Origin: a bacterium
GTDB lineage: Bacteria > Bacillota > Clostridia > Oscillospirales > Acutalibacteraceae
Direction of reading: 5' to 3'
Assembly: GCA_004560045.1 (NCBI GenBank)
Contig: SFWF01000001.1
Coordinates: forward strand, 1-64,000
Length of the DNA: 64,000 bases
The notes below the pieces were generated by a model. The model ran no database searches, had not been told where the DNA came from, and worked only from the letters and a program-made list of their open reading frames with translations. Numbering within the stretch: the first letter of the stretch is position 1; the number at the start of each line of letters is the position of its first letter. Made by a program: the position numbers and the translations under genes. This document shows positions 1 through 8,853 of the stretch, one piece after another.

Positions 1-169
1 CAAGCTCGGGCGAGCCTTTGTAATCGTTACAAAGGTCGCCCAGATGCATAACAAACTGTGAACCGCTTTTTTCGGCGCGGGAGAATATCTCCAAAAGGTC
101 GTCTACCGTTGCGGCATACATACCTTTTTTATAGTGAAGATCAGAAAAGAGTGTAAATGAAACCTGCAT
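1..169 (-). CDS. Metallophosphoesterase, N-terminal fragment (3' end outside window)
   Basis: Only the first 56 codons are inside the window; the gene runs off the left edge. It starts with ATG at 169, one base after the stop codon of the upstream minus-strand gene. A GGAG ribosome-binding site lies in that gene's last codons, so the two are probably translationally coupled. The visible protein opens directly with a calcineurin-like metal-binding motif (SDLHYKKG, compare D-x-H), followed by a GD motif (HLGDLCND). It is closely similar to the catalytic domain of the upstream neighbour (FSDFHYKQGMYP, IFSRAEK, GDFCNDFTGSPEL), so this is a tandem paralog. No signal peptide precedes the catalytic motif, which suggests a cytoplasmic enzyme, unlike its exported neighbour. 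The substrate is unknown. Confidence 0.85.
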   Translation of the reverse strand, partial: MQVSFTLFSDLHYKKGMYAATVDDLLEIFSRAEKSGSQFVMHLGDLCNDYKGSPEL

Positions 170-170
170 A

Positions 171-3100
171 TTATAAATCTCCGATAAGTCTCTTTTTAAG
201 ATAAACAAGGTCGCAGATATCTATTTTTTCGTTTTTAATAACGTCACAAGCTGAGTTTCCTTCTATTGCGCCAATAATAGCCTTGCGTACCAAGGTAACG
301 TCGGCTTCATCGAAGCTTCGGTTACTATCTGTATCACCGAAAACGGTGAAGTTATAGCTTTCAGTGATGTAGGGATGTGACCAGGGGTCGGTCTGCTTAA
401 GATAGAGGGGGTCGGGCTCAACATCATAGACCCAGGAGCTCTCCATTCCCTGAACGTAGATCTGTCCGTTTTGGCTGATGGTGATATTGGTGCTGAGAGG
501 TGTTTCATAGAACCAGGTATTAGCGCCTTGACCAAGATCGCCATAGCCCTTGGTTTCGTAGCCCGTAAAGTTACCGTCAGCATCGTAGGTTTCCATTTGG
601 AAGGTGTGGGTAGAGTCGTAATGCACGGGAGAACCGGCTTTCCAAAGGCCGTTTTTGGCAGTGTTGAGTCCGAGGTAGTAAACTCCGTCGAGAACCTCCT
701 GACGGTCGTTATGCTCGTGACCCGCAATCTGCATCATAACGGTGCCGGGATGGTAAACGTTTACCTCTCTGAAAAGCTTGTGGGTTACCGGAGCGTCAGA
801 GCTTGGCCACCAGTTTGGACAAAGGGTTGCGTGGCTTACAACAATGCAGGGGATGTTTTCGTCGGCGGAGGCATAAAGCACTCTTTCAAGCCATTCAAGC
901 TGTACGGGACCGAGGGCGTTGGTGTTGGTGTTTCCGCTTGCAGGTCCGTAGGAACCGGTAGGGTTATGCTCCCAGCTCTGATTTACGTTACTCCAGGAAT
1001 AGTTGGTGTCGGTGACGATAAAGCGGAAGCCGCCCTGATCAAAGTAGTAATATGCGATAGAACCGTCGCCGATTTTTCCGTCGGCAGTTCCCCAAACGGC
1101 ATTTGCGTCGTTTGTGAGGATTGGGGTTACGATCTGCATAGAGTTGGGCTGCGACTCAAGCTCGTGGTTGCCGTAGAGGTTGTAGGCAGGCATGGTAGAG
1201 CCGTCGGCCTTTTTATAGCCTAAAAATGCTTTTACAAGCTCGGGAGAACCGGTAAAATCGTTACAGAAGTCACCGCCCGAAAGAACAAAGGAAGAACCGT
1301 ATTTCTCGGCGCGGGAGAATATCTCATTAAGGTCGGCAATAGAGGTGGGATACATTCCCTGCTTATAATGGAAATCGGAGAAGGCGGTAAAGTTAAGGGT
1401 TTTTGCATTTTCGCCTCTGAAAATTTTTGAATTGGCAAAAAAATCATTTATAAGAGCCTTTGTTGCCTTATCGAAGCTTTGGTATTCCATATCGGCAACC
1501 GATGCAGGGCAAATAGACTGCATACTGCCGTAGAAATAATCTTTACCGAGCATAATATAGGGAACGACGACAAGGGTAGAGTCGGCCTTATCGTCAGTAA
1601 GAACCTTACTGACGTTAGCATAAACACTGTCTCCCGATTTATTAGCGGCTTCACAAACCACTATTTCGGCTCCCTCGGTTTTTACCGAGACGGTATCATA
1701 CATATTGTCTTTGGTAAGAGGATTTATAACGAAACCGAACTCTGCGTCTTCAAGTCCTGCTTCTATACCTTTGGTTTTTATCAAAGAGGACAGCTCGAGT
1801 GTAACTGCGCCCTTTGCGCCGATGGTAACCTTGTCGAGCTTTACGACAGGAGCAAATATCTCGGTGACCTTAATTGCGGTTACGTCAAAGCTTCCCCCAT
1901 AGGTATAGAAGCCGAGGCAGGCTTTGTCGAAGGAATCGCCCTCCTTATAGGAGGTCATATAATTATCGTTAAGGAAAACGTGGTTTGTTCCGTTCATATG
2001 AACAAGCTTGAACTTATTCACCGCTCCCTGAGTTGGGGGCAGAACACCTGCGGGATAGTTAAATTTCGTCGAACCGACTCCCGAAGGCTTTTTGAGATAT
2101 TTGGGACTTTCTGCGGCATTTGTAGAGAAGGTGAAATATGTGCAACCCGTGGATGCGGCAGGAGAACCGCCGTTGAGCTCGTTTCCGAGTCCCATGTTGC
2201 TTTCATTAAGAGGAATTATATCAACCTCATAAATATAGTTTTCAACATCCATTTCGGGCATGGCGGTAAAGGTGTCGGCATTGTTGGTTCTGACCGAGAA
2301 AACCTTTCCGTAGGTATTGTGCTGAGTTATGGTTGCAGAAAGGGAAATGGTTGCGGAGGTGTTGTTCCATCCGTAGCTAAGACCGTCCTTGCCGTTATAA
2401 GCAGACCACCATCCGTCGGGCAGCTTGCCCACAACGTATTCGGCTTCTTCAAAATCGGTATCAAAAACGGTTTCGCCCTCGATATAGTTGATGTTGTTCT
2501 CAGGCTTTTGGGGGGCAAAGATTTCGGTAACCTTAACTGCGGTTACGTTGAGACTGCCTGCGTAGGTGAAAAATCCGAGACCTGCCTTATCGGAGGAAGC
2601 CACCTCGCCGAAGGATGCAAGGAAGAATTTGTTCAGATAGATGTAGTTTACGCCGTCTAAATGAATTATGGTAAGCTTATTCACCACACCCTTTGCAGGA
2701 AGGGAAACCCCTTCGGGGTAGTCGAACTTCACCGAATCTATTCCTGAAGGCTTCTTTAAGTATTTGGGCTTTTCATCAGGGTTCGAAGAAACGGTGAAAT
2801 AGGTGCAACCCGTAGAAGCGGCGGCAGAACCACCCTGCATTTCGTTTCCAAGACCGTAGTTTTTTTCGTTGTTGGAAATTATATCTGCCTCATAGATGTA
2901 GTTTTCTACATCCATGTCGGGCATAGCGGTAAAGGTATCGGCATTGTCTGTCGAGATGGAAAAGACCTTGCCGTAACCCGAAAGCTCGGTTATCCCCGAG
3001 TTAAGATAGGGGGTCTGAGTGGTGTTGTTCCAACCATAGGTAAGACCGTCCTTGCCGTTATAAGCAGACCACCATCCCTCGGGCAGCTTGCCGATTTCAT

Positions 3101-3923
3101 ATTCGTCACCTTCAAAATCGGTTTCGAAAATAACCTTTCCTTCGGTATAGGAAACCTTTTCGTAGGTGTCGTTCATAACGACATCGTCTCCGATTTTACT
3201 AAGCTTAACCGAGGTAACCGTTACGTCGGCGCCGCAGGTAAAAATTGCGGGACGACTGCTTGCCAAAGGATTTAAAACGGCGAAGGAAACGATTGGAGTA
3301 CCGTTTAAATAGAAATAGCAGGTGCCGTTAATTACATATGCTTTATAGGTGACCGAGTCTCCTGCTTCGAGGGGAGCAATTCCGTAATCCTCGCGAAGAA
3401 GCTTATTACTGTTTGTCTCGCCGCCCTCCACGCTGTATTTGTTCTGATAGTAAAGGTAAACAGCGTCTGCGCCTACACCTTTGGCGTATGCCATCAGCTT
3501 GGTACTGCCCGTAGCCTTGCTGAGATCGGGGTCGGTATTAAGGGCGATGCCCATAGAGCCGTTGGATGTGTTAAGGGTCATTTTTACCTCAAAGACGTAG
3601 TCGGTCATAGCAAACGCCGGTAAAAACATTGCGCCGTCACAGCTCGGCGAGGTAAGCCTGAGTCCCGAAGCTCCGAGAGCTTTGGTGGCATTTTTGTTAA
3701 CATTCCAGCCTGCATATGAGCTGCCGGGACACTCGTCGGTCCATCCCGTTGGGAGGGTAGTTACCGAACCGTTTGTAAAATCCAGGTCGATGAGACTTTC
3801 GCCCAACACAATATTGTCGGGCAATACAAATTCCGCCGCGGCGGAAGCACAGATAGGAATGGCGGTTAAAATTAAAACTAAAGAAAGGAAAATCGCGCTA
3901 ATTTGTTTAATTGGATTTTTCAT
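171..3923 (-). CDS. Exported multidomain metallophosphoesterase with C-terminal dockerin
   Basis: The 1250-residue protein begins with a signal peptide (about residues 1-29, hydrophobic core then ASA|AA). Three jelly-roll/LamG-like binding modules follow at about 45-245, 265-475 and 485-695; the second and third are near-duplicates. After a linker domain, a calcineurin-like phosphoesterase occupies about 845-1090, with SDFH, GGDFCND, GNHE, SHAT and GHEH metal-ligand motifs. The last 56 residues form a type I dockerin: two Ca-binding loops (GDTDSNRSFDEADV and a second at KNEKIDICDL), each followed by a helix. Dockerins bind cohesins, so the enzyme is probably docked on a cell-surface or cellulosome-like scaffold, acting on phosphorylated or nucleotide substrates outside the cell (inferred). 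AGGAGG at complement 3930-3935 supports the start. The next gene is a signal-less paralog beginning 1 nt after the stop. Confidence 0.9.
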   Translation of the reverse strand: MKNPIKQISAIFLSLVLILTAIPICASAAAEFVLPDNIVLGESLIDLDFTNGSVTTLPTGWTDECPGSSYAGWNVNKNATKALGASGLRLTSPSCDGAMFLPAFAMTDYVFEVKMTLNTSNGSMGIALNTDPDLSKATGSTKLMAYAKGVGADAVYLYYQNKYSVEGGETNSNKLLREDYGIAPLEAGDSVTYKAYVINGTCYFYLNGTPIVSFAVLNPLASSRPAIFTCGADVTVTSVKLSKIGDDVVMNDTYEKVSYTEGKVIFETDFEGDEYEIGKLPEGWWSAYNGKDGLTYGWNNTTQTPYLNSGITELSGYGKVFSISTDNADTFTAMPDMDVENYIYEADIISNNEKNYGLGNEMQGGSAAASTGCTYFTVSSNPDEKPKYLKKPSGIDSVKFDYPEGVSLPAKGVVNKLTIIHLDGVNYIYLNKFFLASFGEVASSDKAGLGFFTYAGSLNVTAVKVTEIFAPQKPENNINYIEGETVFDTDFEEAEYVVGKLPDGWWSAYNGKDGLSYGWNNTSATISLSATITQHNTYGKVFSVRTNNADTFTAMPEMDVENYIYEVDIIPLNESNMGLGNELNGGSPAASTGCTYFTFSTNAAESPKYLKKPSGVGSTKFNYPAGVLPPTQGAVNKFKLVHMNGTNHVFLNDNYMTSYKEGDSFDKACLGFYTYGGSFDVTAIKVTEIFAPVVKLDKVTIGAKGAVTLELSSLIKTKGIEAGLEDAEFGFVINPLTKDNMYDTVSVKTEGAEIVVCEAANKSGDSVYANVSKVLTDDKADSTLVVVPYIMLGKDYFYGSMQSICPASVADMEYQSFDKATKALINDFFANSKIFRGENAKTLNFTAFSDFHYKQGMYPTSIADLNEIFSRAEKYGSSFVLSGGDFCNDFTGSPELVKAFLGYKKADGSTMPAYNLYGNHELESQPNSMQIVTPILTNDANAVWGTADGKIGDGSIAYYYFDQGGFRFIVTDTNYSWSNVNQSWEHNPTGSYGPASGNTNTNALGPVQLEWLERVLYASADENIPCIVVSHATLCPNWWPSSDAPVTHKLFREVNVYHPGTVMMQIAGHEHNDRQEVLDGVYYLGLNTAKNGLWKAGSPVHYDSTHTFQMETYDADGNFTGYETKGYGDLGQGANTWFYETPLSTNITISQNGQIYVQGMESSWVYDVEPDPLYLKQTDPWSHPYITESYNFTVFGDTDSNRSFDEADVTLVRKAIIGAIEGNSACDVIKNEKIDICDLVYLKKRLIGDL
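1850..3151 (-). repeat. Intragenic tandem duplication, 663-bp period
   Basis: Two consecutive units (roughly 1850-2488 and 2513-3151) encode near-identical binding modules. The sequence around 2391 recurs at 3054 with only a few substitutions, an offset of 663 bp or 221 codons. Both units encode the same landmarks: KLPxGWWSAYNGKDGL, a TFTAMPxMDVENYIYE segment and a final KVTEIFAP. This is a recent in-frame module duplication inside the exported phosphoesterase. Confidence 0.85.
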
Positions 3924-3950
3924 TATAAACCTCCTAAGTTTGATGATATA

Positions 3951-3979
3951 AGCATATCAAAAAATCCAATTATTTGCAA
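3951..3979 (-). promoter_or_regulatory. Probable sigma-A promoter of the dockerin phosphoesterase
   Basis: On the minus strand TTGCAA is followed after 17 bases by TATGCT, about 30 bases before the gene's Shine-Dalgarno site. It lies back to back with the chloride transporter promoter. The match is moderate only. Confidence 0.4.
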
Positions 3980-4056
3980 GATTTACCGACCCAAAACCAA
4001 AAATATGCAAAATATAACCGAATTAAAGTTCAGAATTACGCGCTTTTTGCGGGGTC

Positions 4057-4085
4057 TTGAAAAAAAGAGAAAAAAGTAGTATAAT
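4057..4085 (+). promoter_or_regulatory. Sigma-A promoter of the ClC transporter gene
   Basis: TTGAAA at 4057-4062 and TATAAT at 4080-4085 are separated by 17 bases. The start codon at 4119 follows an AGGG ribosome-binding site 7 bases away. Confidence 0.8.
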
Positions 4086-4118
4086 ATCTTTAAGTTTTTA
4101 AAGAAAAAGGGTTGACTA

Positions 4119-5711
4119 ATGAAAAAACAAAGATTTTATTATTTTACGAACTTAATATTCCCTGCCGTCATTTTCGGATCTGTCGTCGGACTTCTTACGG
4201 CGGTAGTGATCGCAGTTTATAAATACGCGGCAGGTCACGTTATAGAGTGGTCGGAGATCGGGTACGAATTTTTAAAGAAAAACCTTATATATATTCCGAT
4301 AGTCCTTATCCTTCTTTTCGGGATCGCCCTTCTTTTTTCTAAGGTATATAAAAAAATACCTAACGTAAAGGGCGGAGGTATACCGACCTCTATCGGAATT
4401 CTTCGCGGTCTTATCCCCTTCCGCTTTTTTACCACCCTTATCGGAACCTTTTTCCTTTCCCTTTTATCCTTTTTAATAGGAGTTCCTCTCGGTAACGAGG
4501 GACCCAGCGTGCAGATGGGTACCGCCATAGGAAAGGGAACCGTCTATCCCCTTAAAAAGCATAAGTCCTGGTCGAGATACCTTATGACGGGCGGCTCCTG
4601 CGCGGGCTTCTCGGTAGCTACGGGGGCTCCCGTATCGGGAATTATGTTCGCGATAGAGGAAGCTCATCAGCGCATTTCTCCGATGATAATTATTGTTGCC
4701 AGCGTTTCGGTGGCTGTATCGAGGGTCGTAACCGAAATTATCTCGCCGCTGATCGGAATAAGCGTATCGCTTTTCCCCGAATTCGAGCTTTTAAAAATGA
4801 CGGCAAAGGACTCCTGGATCCCCCTTGCGGTAGGCCTTCTCCTCGGACTTTTTGCGGTTTTATTCTTAAAGTTTTATTCCTTTATGTCGGGCCGGTTCGC
4901 CGAAAAGATTCAGAAAATACCGAGTAGCGTTAAGATTTTTATCGCATTCGCCCTGACCCTTTTTATGGGACTTATTTCCCTCTCCTTTATTTCGACGGGA
5001 CATCACCTTATTCTCGAAATATTCGGCGGCTCGGTTTCGTTAGTTCTTCTGATATTTATCGTTATAGTCCGCTCGGTACTTACCTTTTACGCCAATTCAA
5101 ACGGCGTTACGGGAGGAATTTTCCTCCCCATTATGGCTATAGGCACCGCCTTTGCGGGAATTATAGCTAAATGCGGAATGATGATCGGGCTTTCTGAGGA
5201 ATACTATATGCTTATTCTCGTTTTAGGTATTACCGCCTGCATTTCGGGAATGATGAAAATGCCGCTGACGGCCATCGTTTTTGCCATAGAGGCACTTGGT
5301 TGCTACGAAAATCTCCTCCCCGTTGTAATCGCTTCGGCCGTTCCCTTTATAATAACCGAGCTTTTCGGCGCCAAGTCGATCAACGACCGCGTTCTCGAAA
5401 ACCGATTAAAGGCACAGAACAAGGGCAAAAAGGCCACCGTTATCGATACCTTCGTTACGGTAGAGCCCGGAACCTTTGCGGTGGGAAAGCAGATAAGAGA
5501 TGTCTTCTGGCCCGCAAATCTCTTCGTTTTATCGGTTAAGCACGCTGAAAAGGCTCAGGCTAAGGTCGACGAGCACGGTGACAGCTCGCTCAGAGCGGGA
5601 GATATTCTTCACATCAGATATTCGACCTTTGACGACAAGCGCACACGCGAAGAGCTTATGGCAATTATCGGAGAGCAGGAGATAGAGAGCGCTCCCGTAA
5701 GCAACATATAA
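4119..5711 (+). CDS. ClC-family chloride channel/antiporter with C-terminal TrkA-C domain
   Basis: This 530-residue integral membrane protein moves chloride, probably in exchange for protons. The ClC ion-selectivity signatures are present in order: GGGIP at residues 85-89, GNEGP at 125-129 and GGIFLP at 332-337. The gating glutamate (E127) is retained, which is typical of H+/Cl- exchangers. Residues from about 445 to 515 look like a TrkA-C/RCK-C regulatory domain, a known C-terminal addition in bacterial ClC proteins; its ligand is unknown. The gene is monocistronic: its own consensus promoter is upstream and a strong bidirectional terminator follows 15 bases after the stop. Confidence 0.92.
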   Translation: MKKQRFYYFTNLIFPAVIFGSVVGLLTAVVIAVYKYAAGHVIEWSEIGYEFLKKNLIYIPIVLILLFGIALLFSKVYKKIPNVKGGGIPTSIGILRGLIPFRFFTTLIGTFFLSLLSFLIGVPLGNEGPSVQMGTAIGKGTVYPLKKHKSWSRYLMTGGSCAGFSVATGAPVSGIMFAIEEAHQRISPMIIIVASVSVAVSRVVTEIISPLIGISVSLFPEFELLKMTAKDSWIPLAVGLLLGLFAVLFLKFYSFMSGRFAEKIQKIPSSVKIFIAFALTLFMGLISLSFISTGHHLILEIFGGSVSLVLLIFIVIVRSVLTFYANSNGVTGGIFLPIMAIGTAFAGIIAKCGMMIGLSEEYYMLILVLGITACISGMMKMPLTAIVFAIEALGCYENLLPVVIASAVPFIITELFGAKSINDRVLENRLKAQNKGKKATVIDTFVTVEPGTFAVGKQIRDVFWPANLFVLSVKHAEKAQAKVDEHGDSSLRAGDILHIRYSTFDDKRTREELMAIIGEQEIESAPVSNI

Positions 5712-5726
5712 ATCGCATAAATATTA

Positions 5727-5764
5727 AAAGAGGTTTTACCAAGCGGTAAAACCTCTTTATTTTT
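5727..5764. terminator. Bidirectional intrinsic terminator
   Basis: A perfect 14-bp stem (5727-5740 with 5745-5758, loop AAGC) is followed by a T-rich tract on the plus strand and preceded by an A-run. It can therefore end both the ClC gene and the convergent EF-G-like gene. Confidence 0.9.
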
Positions 5765-5770
5765 TATAAC

Positions 5771-7828
5771 TTAGTCGGCCTTGCTTTCGGCGATGACCTT
5801 CTGTGCTATAGCGGCGGGAACCTCTTCATAGCGGGCAAACTCGGTATAGAAGGAGCCTACACCGCGGGTTACCGAGCGGAGAACGGTCGGGAAATCGGCA
5901 AGCTCGCTTTCGGGAACCTCGGCGGTTATTATCATAAGATTTCCGTCGGGATCCATACCGAGAACTCTACCGCGACGCTTGGTGATATCGCCCATAATGT
6001 CGCCCGAATTATCGGAAGGAATGGTAGCGACGAGGGTTACGACCGGCTCTAAGAGAACGGGATTGGCCTCGGGGATACCTGCCTTAAAGGCAAGAGAAGC
6101 GGCGGTTTTGAAGGCAAGCTCAGAGGAGTCGACAGGGTGATAAGAGCCGTCGGTAAGGGTTGCCTTAACGCCTACCATGGGATAGCCTGCGAGAACGCCG
6201 GTAAGGGCAGATTCCTGAAGTCCCTTTTCAACGGCGGGGAAGTAGTTTTTCGGAACAGCTCCGCCGAATACGGTTTCGGCAAATTCGAGACCTTCGCAGT
6301 CCCAGGGCTCGAACTCGATCCAAACGTCACCAAACTGACCGTGACCGCCCGACTGCTTCTTATGACGGCCCTGAGCCTTAGCCTTTTTGCGGATGGTCTC
6401 GCGGTAGGCAACCTTCGGAGCCTCAAAGAGGACCTCTACGCCGAACTTAGACTTAAGCTTGCTTGCAACGGTGTCAAGATGCTGCTCGCCGAGACCTGCG
6501 AGGATAAGCTCGCCCGTAGCCTCGTTATTCTTAAGGGTAACGGTAGGATCTTCTTCGGCAAGACGCATAAGACCTGCGGCAAGCTTTTCTTCCTCGCCCT
6601 TATTCTTAGGACGAACGGCCATTTTATAGTTGGGGAGCTCGTAAGCGATCTCGGGAAGGCGGACGGGACGTGCGGGTGAGCAGAGGGTATCGCCGGTACC
6701 GGTAGCGTTAAGCTTAGCAACGGCGCCGATATCACCTGCAGATACGCAGTTAGTTTCAATCTGCTTCTTACCGCAGACGAAATAGAGCTTACCGATACGC
6801 TCATTAGCGCCTGTACGCATATTGAGAAGGGTCATATCGGAGGTGACCTTACCGCTTACAACCTTAAAGTAAACAAGCTTTCCTACGAAGGGGTCGACGA
6901 CCGTTTTGAATACGATGGCGGCAGTCTGCGCATCCTCGTTGACGGTAAGCTGAATTTCATTACCGTCGTTATCAACACCTGTCTCACCTGCAACGGTCTC
7001 GGCCCAAGGAGCAAGCCAGATAAGTCCGTTAAGAAGCTGATCAATCGCCTGAAGCTCGGCGGCGCTTCCGCAGAATACGGGAGCTATCTCACCGCGGCGA
7101 ACGCCCGTAGCAAGACCCATAATAAGCTCGTCGGGGGTAAACTCCTCACCCGAGAAGTATTTATCCATAAGCTCTTCGCTTGTTTCGGCAACAGCCTCGT
7201 TGATAGCGGTACGAAGACCCTCTAAACGGTGACCCATATCGGGCATTGGAACGACGGTAGCCTTTCCGTCCTTATATTCGTAGGCGCGGAAATCGATAAG
7301 GTTTATGTAGCACTGAACCTTATGGTCAACGACGTAGGGTACGACGATAGGACATACCATAGGTCCGAAGGTAGCCTTAAGGTCTTCGAAGACCTTGTAG
7401 AAGTCGGCGTGCTCGTGGTCGATCTTATTTATGAAGAAAAGCTTTGCGATTCCCTTCTTGGAGGCGGCATCGAAGGCCTTTTTGGCGCCCACCGATACAC
7501 CGCTCTTACCCGAGATAACGATGACCGAACTACCTGCGGCACGGAAGCCTTCGCTGACCGAGGCAGAGAAGTCAAACTGACCGGGGGTGTCGATAACGTT
7601 GATCTTAACGTCCTTCCATTCACAAGGAATTATAGAAGCAGAAATACTGGATTTTCTGCGGATCTCTTCGGCGTCAAAATCGGAGATGGTGTTGCCTTCG
7701 GCGATAGTACCAAGTCGGTCGGATTTACCGGTCATATAATAGGCCGCTTCGACAAGCGAAGTTTTTCCGGCCGAGGCGTGGCCCGCGAAAACAACGTTTC
7801 GAATATTTTTTGCTTTGTAGTCTTTCAA
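5771..7828 (-). CDS. Elongation factor G-like translational GTPase (EF-G paralog)
   Basis: The 685-residue protein has the full EF-G domain order: G domain, domain II, then domains III-V with GDVWIEFEP and GYPMVGVKATL segments in domain IV. The GTPase motifs are G1 GHASAGKTS, G3 DTPGQFD and G4 NKID. The G1 and switch regions differ from canonical FusA (usually AHIDAGKTTTTE and NKMD), and the gene stands alone rather than in an rpsL-rpsG-fusA-tuf cluster. This matches the EF-G-like/EF-G2 paralog group, whose cellular role is poorly defined. The best start is TTG at 7828: GGGGAG sits 7 bases upstream, and the nearby upstream ATG is out of frame. A promoter lies at complement 7955-7983 and a shared terminator downstream. 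Confidence 0.88.
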   Translation of the reverse strand: MKDYKAKNIRNVVFAGHASAGKTSLVEAAYYMTGKSDRLGTIAEGNTISDFDAEEIRRKSSISASIIPCEWKDVKINVIDTPGQFDFSASVSEGFRAAGSSVIVISGKSGVSVGAKKAFDAASKKGIAKLFFINKIDHEHADFYKVFEDLKATFGPMVCPIVVPYVVDHKVQCYINLIDFRAYEYKDGKATVVPMPDMGHRLEGLRTAINEAVAETSEELMDKYFSGEEFTPDELIMGLATGVRRGEIAPVFCGSAAELQAIDQLLNGLIWLAPWAETVAGETGVDNDGNEIQLTVNEDAQTAAIVFKTVVDPFVGKLVYFKVVSGKVTSDMTLLNMRTGANERIGKLYFVCGKKQIETNCVSAGDIGAVAKLNATGTGDTLCSPARPVRLPEIAYELPNYKMAVRPKNKGEEEKLAAGLMRLAEEDPTVTLKNNEATGELILAGLGEQHLDTVASKLKSKFGVEVLFEAPKVAYRETIRKKAKAQGRHKKQSGGHGQFGDVWIEFEPWDCEGLEFAETVFGGAVPKNYFPAVEKGLQESALTGVLAGYPMVGVKATLTDGSYHPVDSSELAFKTAASLAFKAGIPEANPVLLEPVVTLVATIPSDNSGDIMGDITKRRGRVLGMDPDGNLMIITAEVPESELADFPTVLRSVTRGVGSFYTEFARYEEVPAAIAQKVIAESKAD

Positions 7829-7954
7829 GTGGAAGCTCCCCTTTCATATATGAACCCTAAAAAACCCTGCTTTTGATTTATATAACAGAATTTTAAGGGC
7901 AATTTTCGACAAATTGCACAAAACATATTATTTTTAAGCGCAATTTATAATGTA

Positions 7955-7983
7955 ATATTACCACATATTATCTCACTTTTCAA
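7955..7983 (-). promoter_or_regulatory. Sigma-A promoter of the EF-G-like gene
   Basis: Minus-strand TTGAAA and TAATAT are separated by 17 bases, leaving a leader of about 120 bases before the TTG start. Confidence 0.6.
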
Positions 7984-7992
7984 TAGTAAAGT

Positions 7993-8853
7993 TTAATTTT
8001 TTCGAAATAAAATTTCAGAACCGAGTTTTTTAAGAGCCTTTTGGGCCGTGGAAACGCAAACCGAGCATTTTATAAGGCAGGTAAAAAAGCATACGCAGTA
8101 TAAAAAGACGTCCATTCGGGAGAATATTTTTCCTACCGAGGCGGTAGAGACGGCGTAGGAATAGGGGAAGTTCAGTGTAGCGGCAAATTCGGCACCGAAG
8201 ATCCCGAGGGTATTTATAAGGCAGAGGGCTATCCCGCCGCCGCCAAGGATAAAGCCCCAAACAAAACGGCTGAGCTTTACTTCTTTTCCGATAAAAAGGA
8301 GAGGCAAAGAAACAAGCAGAGCGGTACCGCCGACCCTAAAGAAGGAATATAAGAAGCCTTCGGCCTCGGGGGCTTTATAGATAAGAAGGTATTTCGTTTC
8401 GATAAAGGGCACCGAAAAAGCAAAGGTTAGTATAAGACTTGCCGCCGACAGAAAAAAGAGGACGGCAGAAAGCTTTAGAAGGGTTTTTGTAGCCTTTGTT
8501 GCGGCAAACACGGCAAGGGCTCCGAAGCTTAAAAGGGGAAGTACCACGGAGGTAATATCGAGCATAACCCTTGCGGCATACTCCGAAAACCGCATAATGC
8601 AGATAATAAACGAGAGAAGCGAAAAAATTGCTACGGCGGTAAGCCCGACCGCCTGAACATAGAGCCTCGGGCTTTTTATTTTATCGGTTCGCCATTTAAG
8701 TATAAAGGTTACTGCCGCGGCGAAGATAAGGCCGCAAAACGTCCCTAAAAGGTCGTTTCCGATATTTCCCGTAAGGGGATGACTTATTACCGATTCGCCT
8801 ATAAGCACCGCCGCAATAAGATAAATAAAGCTTTTACTGTCCCCTGCGATCAA
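7993..8853 (-). CDS. Spore germinant receptor B subunit (GerAB/GerKB family), short form
   Basis: This 286-residue membrane protein has about eight hydrophobic segments and is the last gene of a ger operon. GerAB-type subunits are APC-superfamily permease-like proteins of the spore inner membrane that help sense germinants; they usually have about ten membrane segments and about 360 residues, so this one is short. Assignment rests on position next to clear GerA and GerC subunits and on the membrane profile, because sequence conservation is weak. The likely start is TTG at 8853, with GGGGGAG 7 bases upstream. The gene overlaps the 3' end of the GerC gene by 20 bases, so translation is probably coupled. 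An A-C-B gene order is seen here. Confidence 0.72.
   Translation of the reverse strand: MIAGDSKSFIYLIAAVLIGESVISHPLTGNIGNDLLGTFCGLIFAAAVTFILKWRTDKIKSPRLYVQAVGLTAVAIFSLLSFIICIMRFSEYAARVMLDITSVVLPLLSFGALAVFAATKATKTLLKLSAVLFFLSAASLILTFAFSVPFIETKYLLIYKAPEAEGFLYSFFRVGGTALLVSLPLLFIGKEVKLSRFVWGFILGGGGIALCLINTLGIFGAEFAATLNFPYSYAVSTASVGKIFSRMDVFLYCVCFFTCLIKCSVCVSTAQKALKKLGSEILFRKN

Noticed and set aside
1479..2660. Open frame (393 codons) on the plus strand opposite the dockerin phosphoesterase
   Set aside because: It lies antisense to the duplicated modules, and its internal repeats simply mirror them.
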